In this document: positions 1 through 5,147 of the stretch, one piece after another
Position numbering within the stretch: the first letter of the stretch is position 1
Layout of the letters: each line of letters begins with the position of its first letter
Assembly (NCBI GenBank): GCA_025453925.1
Contig: JALOPK010000263.1
Coordinates: 1-5,147 of the forward strand
Direction: 5' to 3'
Length of the DNA: 5,147 nucleotides
From: Candidatus Eiseniibacteriota bacterium
Lineage (GTDB): Bacteria > JAFGKV01
Translations under genes and position numbers: made by a program
The notes under the pieces: model-generated
What the model saw: only the letters and a program-made list of their open reading frames with translations
Told to the model about the DNA's origin: nothing
The model's database searches: none

Positions 1-100
1 TGGTGCTGGCAATGCAGACCGACGAAAACCACCTCACGCTGGAGTACCGGCCCCGGTGGTGGCGGCTGAGAGGCTTCAGCCTGAACTCAACTATTCAGCT
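1..100. other. Window edge, no gene assigned
   Basis: This stretch lies downstream of the minus-strand chimeric gene and runs to the window edge. Plus-strand frames 2 and 3 are open across it but continue into the antisense of the chimera, and none has a recognisable motif. Frame 1 closes with TGA at 67-69 after a Gly/Thr-rich low-complexity stretch. A gene end from the left edge cannot be excluded, but nothing supports one. Confidence 0.3.
67..89 (-). terminator. Weak hairpin after the chimeric gene
   Basis: Bases 67-75 and 78-89 pair as TGAG+AGGCT against AGCCT+CTCA, with a 3-base bulge (GAA at 83-85) and a very short loop. It starts 12 bases past the minus-strand stop codon at 101-103, where a terminator would sit. 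No T-run follows on the minus strand, so an intrinsic terminator is only a weak possibility. Confidence 0.2.
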
Positions 101-367
101 TCAATCGTCGACCCGGCCGCGCATGGCCTTCACCCGGCCGCGCTTGACTTTGCCGTCCAGCCGTTTTTCCTTGGACCCGCGGGTCGGCCGGGTGGGCCTG
201 CGCTTGCGGCGTGGTACGGCAATGCCGGCAATCAGTTCCTGAAGCCGCCGGAACGCCTCCGCCTTGTTCTTCTCCTGGCTGCGGTACTGCTGGGCCTTGA
301 TGACGACCACCCCCTCCCGGGTGATGCGCTGGTCGTTCAGCTTTAATAGACGCTCCTTGATGAGACC
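101..367 (-). pseudogene. arfB: ArfB (peptidyl-tRNA hydrolase / ribosome rescue factor) C-terminal fragment
   Basis: ArfB enters stalled non-stop ribosomes, places its basic C-terminal tail in the empty mRNA channel and hydrolyses peptidyl-tRNA with a GGQ motif. Residues 292-376 of the chimeric frame carry the family's second half: [20 protein letters not shown], then [20 protein letters not shown], then the basic tail [15 protein letters not shown] and VKAMRGRV before the stop. This parallels E. coli YaeJ, whose corresponding segments read [41 protein letters not shown] and VKAMRGKV (from memory). E. coli ArfB is about 140 residues; the ~50 residues missing here hold the GGQ loop, so hydrolysis is impossible. 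The fragment reads in frame from a receptor with a signal peptide, which would send it away from the ribosome. Recognition of the family is firm; treating it as a broken copy is inference. Confidence 0.88.
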
Positions 368-1231
368 GGGCATGGCGCGTGTTCCGTCATCGATGCCCAG
401 GAAGTCATGATCCCCGCCCTTGTAGCTGTACATGTCCTTGGCCGTCGTCGCCGTATTCATCCCGCTGGATGATGAGACTGAAAAGGTGAGGTGCTCGGGA
501 TACTCCTTGCCCACGATTAGAACGCAGCCCCCCGCGAAATCGCCTGGAAGGTCGGGTGTGAAGTTCTTGGCGATCTGCACGTGATCCAGCAGACTGGCGG
601 GAAACACATCCATGGGGACAATGACCCGGTTGGGCTCGGGGCTGGGTACTTTGGCCCCGTTGAGCAGCGCGGTACCGTACCGGCCTCCCAGGCCGCGGAC
701 ATAGGCGTGCTTGCCGACCATGGTAACGCCGGTCACGCGCTTCAAGGCCTCGCCCGCGTCCGACGAACTGGTCTTGCTCATCAGCTCAGCACTGATGCCG
801 TCGGTGATCTTGTCGCTCCTCTGCTGAATCCGAAGCAGACCAGCCTCGGCAGATTCCATGGCCTCCGCGGTGACTTCGACGGTAATGCCAAGGGTGATGG
901 GTTGCTGTTCGAGGGCGAAGTCCATGGTTACCGCCATGCCCGACTCGACGCGCACTCCGGTGACCGTGCGGGCCGTGTGCCCGATGAGCTCCGCCCTGAG
1001 CGTGTGGACGCCGGGAGGCACCCGCAGGGCGTATCGCCCGTCGATGTCGACTGTCACGCCCAGTTCAGATCCCTCGACGAACACCACCGCTCCCGGCAGG
1101 GGTTCGCCGGATTCGGAGTCCACCACCATGCCGCGTATGGTGCCCGTTTCTTGGGAGTGAGAGAGCCACGGCATAGAGAGGAACAGCCCTGCCAGGAAGA
1201 GCATCCTGGCGGACGAATTGAATCTGAACAT
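101..1231 (-). CDS. TonB-dependent receptor N-terminus fused in frame to ArfB C-terminal half (chimera)
   Basis: This is a 376-residue frame. Residues 1-27 form a signal peptide (short basic start, hydrophobic core [14 protein letters not shown], cleavage likely near SHS-QE). Residues ~28-115 are a carboxypeptidase-regulatory-like beta sandwich ([20 protein letters not shown], then [20 protein letters not shown]). Residues ~137-245 are a TonB receptor plug: [50 protein letters not shown] and [10 protein letters not shown]. Residues ~246-288 look like the first barrel strand and loop ([19 protein letters not shown]). The frame then changes identity: residues ~292-376 match the C-terminal half of ArfB. 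A normal receptor of this type continues with several hundred more barrel residues, so it cannot form a pore or channel. GAGGAG lies 8 bases before ATG 1229-1231, fixing the start. Cys236 replaces the Ser usual in the plug motif FAGGSV. The product would be exported and is probably non-functional as either parent. A true fusion or an assembly join are both possible. Confidence 0.85.
   Translation of the reverse strand: [376 protein letters not shown]
365..1231 (-). pseudogene. TonB-dependent receptor, N-terminal part only (barrel missing)
   Basis: This segment encodes residues 1-289 of the chimera and holds every exported, regulatory and plug element of a receptor of the Bacteroidota/Gemmatimonadota-like class with a carboxypeptidase-regulatory-like domain. 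Family members normally run to about 800-1000 residues, with a 22-stranded outer-membrane barrel after the plug. Here the barrel stops after its first strand region at [10 protein letters not shown]. No TonB box is obvious between the regulatory domain and plug; the segment [17 protein letters not shown] (residues 110-126) sits where one would be expected. Substrate cannot be inferred without the barrel. The plug motifs are intact, so the loss looks like a single event rather than gradual decay. Confidence 0.82.
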
Positions 1232-1239
1232 ATGGGGTT

Positions 1240-1245
1240 CTCCTC
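1240..1245 (-). promoter_or_regulatory. Ribosome binding site of the chimeric receptor gene
   Basis: GAGGAG on the minus strand lies 8 bases before the ATG at 1229-1231. Strength and spacing make this start much better supported than the next in-frame ATG, codon 10 inside the signal peptide. Confidence 0.75.
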
Positions 1246-1277
1246 ATGCGGGTGCCTTCACGAACTGTGCCCGGCAT

Positions 1278-1296
1278 CATCCGCCCGCAGCGGATG
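1278..1296. repeat. Perfect 7-bp inverted repeat in the receptor 5' leader
   Basis: CATCCGC (1278-1284) and GCGGATG (1290-1296) are exact reverse complements around a 5-base CCGCA loop. The centre lies about 56 bases upstream of the receptor ATG. It could fold as a GC-rich hairpin in the leader mRNA or be a dyad for a dimeric regulator. Such short repeats also arise by chance in GC-rich DNA. Confidence 0.5.
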
Positions 1297-1386
1297 GACG
1301 GCAGCCGCTCTGCAGCTCTCGAACTGTAACGATTTGTGATGTCGAGGAGGTGAAGCCTGTGTGAGCTTTGCGTAAATACCTGAGAA

Positions 1387-1407
1387 CGTGCAGTCTCCTG
1401 CTGCACG
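1387..1407. repeat. Perfect 7-bp inverted repeat, possible weak terminator
   Basis: CGTGCAG (1387-1393) and CTGCACG (1401-1407) flank a 7-base loop. It lies 62-82 bases past the minus-strand stop of the 233-residue gene. On that strand it is followed by TTCTCAGGTATTT, only mildly T-rich. It could end the upstream transcript or be an operator dyad; neither is proven. Confidence 0.4.
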
Positions 1408-1468
1408 CATGGGGTCGGTGGCCGGAAGACGCGGGATCAGGCTGGCAGAGGAGTGTCCATGGTCCCCA

Positions 1469-2170
1469 CTACATCGCCGGATTGTCCGCGAGGGCTGCCT
1501 CTCCATCCTGGGCGGCTAGCGCGCCTGGCGCGGAGGCGATCTCGAGGGCGAGCACCAGAAACGGGGGTTCCCCCTGTTCATCGCGCCTGAGATCGCGCGT
1601 GGGGTGGTGCCTCGCAGAAAGCACATAGACTTCAATCTGGGTTGAGGCGCCACTGCGGCTGGACCTGGCAGCGGCTGTGCTGCCGACCACCCAGTCCTGC
1701 GGTGACCCATCAGCTGTCCACACCACTCGAGGCGTCACATCGATCGTCATTCCATGTGTTGGTCCAAAGGTCTTGGGAAGCTCGAAGAGGAATGCCCTGC
1801 CAACCCATTGGCCGACATCACAGCTCCAAGCAAAGGAAGACGGCATGATGCCGGCGATGGGTGGATTCATGCCGCCCTCTGCTGCTTGGATGGCGTCACG
1901 GCCCATTCGCACCGAGACGCCGGACTCCGTTCCGTACAGGTGGGAACCGTCTTGGCCCACGGCAACGAGGACTGTGTCGCGTTGGCATTTGACGTCAACT
2001 GGAGGAGAGACGCAGGCCCACGCCTGCGCTCCGACCTGCTGAGCCGGGGTCTGGATCCCAGTTGTCCCTGGTGCGTTCCCCGCGACGTGCGGTGCTGGCC
2101 CGCCAGTCGATGAATCGAGCGCGGGTAGTATCGAGCGGAGAATGAACATGATGACGGCTACCGTTCCCAC
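1469..2170 (-). CDS. Hypothetical membrane-anchored protein, 233 residues
   Basis: I do not recognise this family. Residues ~2-18 (GTVAVIMFILRSILPAL) are one hydrophobic segment, best read as an uncleaved anchor or signal. Residues ~19-50 are a Pro/Gly/Ala/Thr-rich linker. Residues ~51-215 look like an extracytoplasmic domain with alternating beta-like stretches (DTVLVAVG, RAFLFELPKTFG, GMTIDVTPRVVW, QIEVYVLSARHH, FLVLALEIA). Cys53, Cys62 and Cys117 could allow one disulfide. The GTG start at 2168-2170 is chosen because GAGGAG lies 6 bases upstream. The frame stays open and protein-like for a further 36 codons upstream, to a TGA at 2279-2281, reading LTRTEERIV just before the anchor, so the true start may be earlier. 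It points the same way as the receptor, 237 bases away. The antisense frames here are less protein-like and lack ribosome binding sites. Confidence 0.6.
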   Translation of the reverse strand: MGTVAVIMFILRSILPALDSSTGGPAPHVAGNAPGTTGIQTPAQQVGAQAWACVSPPVDVKCQRDTVLVAVGQDGSHLYGTESGVSVRMGRDAIQAAEGGMNPPIAGIMPSSFAWSCDVGQWVGRAFLFELPKTFGPTHGMTIDVTPRVVWTADGSPQDWVVGSTAAARSSRSGASTQIEVYVLSARHHPTRDLRRDEQGEPPFLVLALEIASAPGALAAQDGEAALADNPAM

Positions 2171-2176
2171 GATGCG

Positions 2177-2182
2177 CTCCTC
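2177..2182 (-). promoter_or_regulatory. Ribosome binding site deciding a GTG start
   Basis: GAGGAG on the minus strand is 6 bases before the GTG at 2168-2170. It is the main reason for placing the start of the 233-residue gene here and not at the later in-frame ATG (2147-2149), which lies inside the hydrophobic anchor. Confidence 0.6.
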
Positions 2183-2362
2183 AGTTCGGGTCAGACCATC
2201 CGCCGCCTCAGTACCCGGGGGGACTCGCGGAAGGCCCTCTATCCCATCCAGTTTCGATTCAATGATACCTCCCGCAGGTCAAGGGAACGCGAAGAGCCTG
2301 TTAGGAATCGACGAGGCGCGAGGTGAGAAGATTCGAGGTTTCGCAGGCCGATCGGATGGACC

Positions 2363-2497
2363 ATGACGGGGCTCCAGGTTGTCTGTGTCGTGTCCGACTT
2401 GCTCCCGGCGCGCCTGCCAGAGTTCGACAGGCTGGCGGATGCAGGAGAAGCACTCCTATCTTGTGGCACGCCTCATGGTTTCATGCCCGTGCCGTGA
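2363..2497 (+). CDS. Doubtful small ORF, 44 residues, or truncated gene start
   Basis: ATG 2363 to TGA 2495-2497 encodes 44 residues beginning MTGLQVVCVVSDLLPARLPE, a hydrophobic beta-like start followed by a helix-like FDRLADAGEALL. About two-thirds of its codons end in G or C, compatible with coding in this genome. No good ribosome binding site precedes it (only GGATGGA close to the ATG). It ends 67 bases before the ATPase gene. It may be a small protein, the remnant of a longer one, or chance. No family recognised. Confidence 0.2.
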   Translation: MTGLQVVCVVSDLLPARLPEFDRLADAGEALLSCGTPHGFMPVP

Positions 2498-2553
2498 CTG
2501 CGCGAGTGTGTCGCCTGACGACCACAGTGGACCATGATTCGACTCCCCGCTCT

Positions 2554-2560
2554 GGAGGAA
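2554..2560 (+). promoter_or_regulatory. Ribosome binding site of the ATPase gene
   Basis: GGAGGAA precedes the ATG at 2565 with the GGAGG core 6 bases from it, an optimal arrangement that fixes the start. Confidence 0.8.
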
Positions 2561-2564
2561 CCTG

Positions 2565-5063
2565 ATGCCCATCATCGAGAAACTCGGCTCGTTCTACCTG
2601 GGTCGCGAGTACGATCTCGCCACACGCACCCGCCGTGACGCCGCAATCAACTACGATGCCCGCGACCTCGTCACCCACGCCGTGTGCGTCGGCATGACTG
2701 GCTCCGGCAAGACCGGGCTCTGCATCGACCTCCTGGAAGAAGCGGCGATCGACCAGGTCCCCGCCATCATCATCGATCCCAAGGGCGACATTGCCAATCT
2801 GCTCCTGAAGTTCCCCGCGCTGCGGCCTGGAGACTTCGAGCCCTGGGTCAATGTGGATGATGCCCGGCGCAAGGGCATGAGTCTGCAGGAGTACGCGTCG
2901 TCCGTGGCCGCGACATGGGCCAAGGGCCTGGCCGACTGGGAACAGGGGCCGGAGAGAGTGCTCCTCGCCAAGGAAAGCGCCGAGGTCCGGGTGTTCACCC
3001 CGGGTTCGGACGCCGGGATTCCCGTGTCCATTCTGGCATCCCTCGCCGCACCCCGCCTGAGCTGGGATGACGACGGCGAGGCCATCCGGGAGCAGATCCA
3101 GGGTACCGTGAGCGCCCTGCTGGGTCTCGTTGATGTTCAGACTGACCCTCTTCAGAGCCGCGAGCATATCCTCCTTTCGACCATCGTTGAGCACTATTGG
3201 CGCCAGGGGCGGGATCTGGATCTGCCGACGCTTATCAAGGCCGTGCAGTCGCCGCCGGTTCGCCAGCTTGGCGTGTTCGACGTCGACACCTTCTTCCCCG
3301 AGAAGGACCGTTTCGGCCTGGCGCTGCGGCTGAACAGCATCATTGCCTCCCCGGGGTTTGCCGCCTGGCTCAGTGGTGAACCACTGGATGTCGAACAGCT
3401 TCTCCACGACCATGGCGGACGGCCGCGGCACAGTATCTTCTATCTCGCCCACCTGAGTGAACCGGAGCGGATGTTCTTCGTGACCCTGCTGTTGGAGCAG
3501 GTCGTGTCGTGGGTGCGCCGTCAGTCCGGCACCACCAGCCTTCGTGCACTGCTCTACTTCGACGAGGTCTTCGGCTACTTCCCTCCCGTGAGCATGCCCC
3601 CGTCCAAGCGACCTCTGATGACACTGCTGAAACAGGCGCGGGCGTCAGGCCTCGGCGTGCTGCTTTGCACCCAGAATCCAGTTGATCTTGACTACAAGGG
3701 TTTGAGCAATGCCGGCACCTGGTTCGTCGGCAAGCTGCAGACCGACCGCGACAAGGCGCGCATGTTGGATGGCCTGGAATCGGTGAGCGCGGAGGGAGGC
3801 ACGGCGACTGATCGTGGCGAGCTGGAGCGCATCATCGCGGGGCTGGACTCACGCATTTTCCTGCTCCACAACGTCCACTCCGGCTTGCCCGTCGTGTTTG
3901 AGACTCGCTGGGCGATGAGCTACCTGCGCGGACCGTTGACGCGGAGCCAGCTCCGTGCGCTGGCGCCCCCGAAGACCCCGTCGGAGCCTTCCGTTCCCGT
4001 GGCTACGGGAACCCCGGCCGCCCCGCCGTCGGTAGCGCCGGTCGCTCCTTTCCCGCTCGCCGCGAGTCGTGACACTCCGCCGGTGCTCCCTGCCGATGTC
4101 CCGGTTGTCTTCCTGCCGATTCGAGTGGGCTCGAGCACGGCACGGCAGAAAGCTGGCGCGGCACCTGTCGCAGGCGCTCCTGCCCTTGCCTATGAGCCGG
4201 CCCTTGCAGTGCTGAGCCAGGTCGGATTCCATGACCCCCGTCGCGGCGTGAGCCTATTGCGCCGCGACGGGATGCTGGTGCCGCCCGAGAGTCTCACTCC
4301 CGTCGCGCGATGGGATGAGGCGGAAGCCTTTGACATCGCGCCGGCAGACCTGGCGGCCTCTGGTGAGCCGGGTGCACGCTTCAGCGACCTGCCCCGGGAG
4401 TTGAGCACCGCCGCGTCACTCCGAGGGTTCGGTCGCACGGCGGCAGACCACCTGTATCGCCAGGCACGGCTTGAGATCTGGCATTGTCCCGCCCTCGACC
4501 TGTTCGGCGCGCCGGGAGAGACCGAGGGGGCGTTCAGGGTGCGCGTGCAGCATGCCGCGCACGAAAGGCGAGACGACGAAGTGCAGGCGATGCGGCGCTC
4601 ACTGGATGATCGCCGCGACAGGCTGGAGGCACAACTGGAGCGTGAGCGAAGGGAGCTCGAACGTGATCGCGAGCGGCACTCGGCCCGGCAGCGGGAGGAA
4701 CTCCTCTCCGCAGGTGAGTCGGTTGTCCGCATGCTGGGACTTTTCGGACGCCGGCGGAGCGCGAGCATCTCCAAGGCGGCGACCAAGCGCCGGATGACTT
4801 CATCCGCGGGGGCGGAGGTGGAAGAGTCGGAAATGGAGATCACCCGCCTGCGCGAAGAGATCGATGAACTGCGGGCAACCATCGAACGGAACGCCGGAGA
4901 GGTCGCCCAGCGATGGGAACGCACGGCCTCTGATATCAAGGCCCATGTCATCACCCCTCGTCGCAGCGATGTCACGGTCGAACTCGTCGCCGTTGCCTGG
5001 GTCCCCTACTGGGAGTTCGGCGCGCCCGGAACCACGCTGCAGCGCGTACCGGCGTGGCGGTAG
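2565..5063 (+). CDS. HerA/FtsK-superfamily P-loop ATPase with coiled-coil C-terminus
   Basis: This 832-residue soluble protein (no signal or membrane segment) is a predicted ring-type ATPase of the DUF87/HerA-like group. Motifs: Walker A GMTGSGKT at 43-50; the superfamily strand IIIDPKGD at 68-75; Walker B ALLYFDEV at 328-335 (Asp333, Glu334); sensor strand LLCTQNP at 366-372; and GTWFVGKLQTDRDKAR at 384-399, whose arginines are candidates for the finger acting on the next subunit. Only ~40 residues precede Walker A, too few for the HAS barrel of classical HerA. Residues ~467-510 are a Pro/Ala/Val linker. The remaining half has a mixed domain (~511-660), a charged coiled coil (~664-716), a basic patch LGLFGRRRS to ATKRR (~724-743), a second coiled coil (~752-785) and a closing strand VTVELVAVAWVPYWEF (803-818). 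The family is recurrent in bacterial genomes but, to my knowledge, uncharacterised. DNA or protein translocation is inferred from the fold. No nuclease partner lies within the window. The ribosome binding site GGAGG supports the start. Confidence 0.88.
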   Translation: MPIIEKLGSFYLGREYDLATRTRRDAAINYDARDLVTHAVCVGMTGSGKTGLCIDLLEEAAIDQVPAIIIDPKGDIANLLLKFPALRPGDFEPWVNVDDARRKGMSLQEYASSVAATWAKGLADWEQGPERVLLAKESAEVRVFTPGSDAGIPVSILASLAAPRLSWDDDGEAIREQIQGTVSALLGLVDVQTDPLQSREHILLSTIVEHYWRQGRDLDLPTLIKAVQSPPVRQLGVFDVDTFFPEKDRFGLALRLNSIIASPGFAAWLSGEPLDVEQLLHDHGGRPRHSIFYLAHLSEPERMFFVTLLLEQVVSWVRRQSGTTSLRALLYFDEVFGYFPPVSMPPSKRPLMTLLKQARASGLGVLLCTQNPVDLDYKGLSNAGTWFVGKLQTDRDKARMLDGLESVSAEGGTATDRGELERIIAGLDSRIFLLHNVHSGLPVVFETRWAMSYLRGPLTRSQLRALAPPKTPSEPSVPVATGTPAAPPSVAPVAPFPLAASRDTPPVLPADVPVVFLPIRVGSSTARQKAGAAPVAGAPALAYEPALAVLSQVGFHDPRRGVSLLRRDGMLVPPESLTPVARWDEAEAFDIAPADLAASGEPGARFSDLPRELSTAASLRGFGRTAADHLYRQARLEIWHCPALDLFGAPGETEGAFRVRVQHAAHERRDDEVQAMRRSLDDRRDRLEAQLERERRELERDRERHSARQREELLSAGESVVRMLGLFGRRRSASISKAATKRRMTSSAGAEVEESEMEITRLREEIDELRATIERNAGEVAQRWERTASDIKAHVITPRRSDVTVELVAVAWVPYWEFGAPGTTLQRVPAWR

Positions 5064-5147
5064 ACAATCGCGAGGTCTTGGCAGGGTAACGCCTTCCTGT
5101 TTGGCGAGTGCTGTGATCGAACGACGGTCGCCGGCCCCGGGCTGGTG
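5064..5147. other. Window edge after the ATPase gene
   Basis: These 84 bases follow the TAG stop. All three minus-strand frames are open across them and could be the end of a convergent gene, but none has a recognisable motif. On the plus strand a GTG inside the ATPase gene opens a few codons ending at TAA 5088-5090, too short to call. The CCGGCCCCGG palindrome near 5130-5140 has no T-run after it. Confidence 0.3.

Larger units (their letters stand above)
1232..1468. other. Leader/intergenic region between the two minus-strand genes
   Basis: These 237 bases separate the stop of the 233-residue gene from the receptor start. They contain two perfect 7-bp inverted repeats (separate entries) and the receptor ribosome binding site. 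Short frames crossing it on both strands have no recognisable content. I find no convincing -35/-10 pair, so whether the receptor has its own promoter here is open, although the length allows one. Confidence 0.45.
2171..2564. other. Divergent intergenic region
   Basis: These 394 bases separate two divergent genes and should contain both promoters. On the minus strand a TTGACC hexamer (2277-2282) resembles a -35 box, but no good -10 lies 16-18 bases beyond it. GGAGGT (2267-2272, minus) looks like a ribosome binding site whose only nearby usual start, TTG at 2260-2262, opens a frame of just seven codons. On the plus strand there are two small frames (2363-2497 and 2439-2537) and the ATPase ribosome binding site. 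No tRNA, long repeat or phage attachment site is visible. Confidence 0.4.

Noticed and set aside
581-1339. Plus-strand open frame (252 codons) opposite the receptor
   Set aside because: Antisense to conserved plug and regulatory-domain codons, with no recognisable domain and no upstream ribosome binding site.
1677-2113. Plus-strand frames opposite the 233-residue gene
   Set aside because: Compositionally poor (Pro/Thr/Ser/Trp-rich), with no ribosome binding site; the minus strand has both a clear anchor segment and GAGGAG before its start.
2171-2564. tRNA or small RNA gene in the divergent gap
   Set aside because: GATTCGAGG near 2330 vaguely recalls a T-loop, but no acceptor or anticodon stem can be built around it.
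2481-3452. Long minus-strand open frame (323 codons) opposite the ATPase gene
   Set aside because: It is antisense to the Walker A region of a strongly recognisable protein, has no motif or ribosome binding site, and long antisense frames are expected in GC-rich coding DNA.
4190-4975. Minus-strand open frame (261 codons) opposite the ATPase C-terminal half
   Set aside because: Its product is a Ser/Arg-rich low-complexity sequence, the mirror of the charged coiled-coil codons on the plus strand.
2565-5063. Calling the ATPase a conjugation protein (VirB4/TraD) or FtsK
   Set aside because: No membrane segments, no FtsK gamma domain and no conjugation neighbours; motif layout fits the HerA-like group better.
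1-5147. Window ends share TGGTG, hinting at a circular element
   Set aside because: A 5-base identity is expected by chance, and no replication or mobilisation gene is present.

Overview
The window is a GC-rich (clearly above 60% by eye) stretch of bacterial DNA. It carries three well-supported coding regions and no RNA gene, CRISPR array or recognisable insertion sequence. The outer-membrane receptor with an N-terminal carboxypeptidase-regulatory-like domain, the high GC and strong GGAG-type ribosome binding sites suggest a Gram-negative of the Gemmatimonadota/FCB-like or Acidobacteriota-like kind. That placement is inference; no marker gene fixes it.

Layout. Positions 101-1231 (minus strand) hold one open frame that is a chimera. 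Its first ~288 residues are the signal peptide, regulatory-like domain and plug of a TonB-dependent receptor. Its last ~88 residues are the C-terminal half of the ribosome-rescue peptidyl-tRNA hydrolase ArfB (YaeJ/ICT1 family), without the catalytic GGQ domain. The switch occurs in frame near 355-375. Upstream of it, 1232-1468 is a leader/intergenic region with two perfect 7-bp inverted repeats. Positions 1469-2170 (minus) encode an unrecognised 233-residue protein with an N-terminal membrane anchor and a GTG start behind GAGGAG. Positions 2171-2564 are a divergent intergenic region with two doubtful small reading frames. Positions 2565-5063 (plus) encode an 832-residue HerA/FtsK-superfamily P-loop ATPase with a long Pro/Ala-rich linker and a coiled-coil C-terminal half. 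The last 84 bases carry nothing I can name.

How the parts relate. The two minus-strand genes read the same way but are 237 bases apart, so a shared transcript is possible but not shown. The ATPase is divergent from them. I see no functional link between the receptor/ArfB chimera and the ATPase, and no partner gene (nuclease, SIR2, NurA) beside the ATPase in this window that would define a defence or repair system. The most notable observation is the in-frame receptor-ArfB junction, which is either a real deletion/recombination fusion or an assembly join; sequencing across 300-450 would decide.
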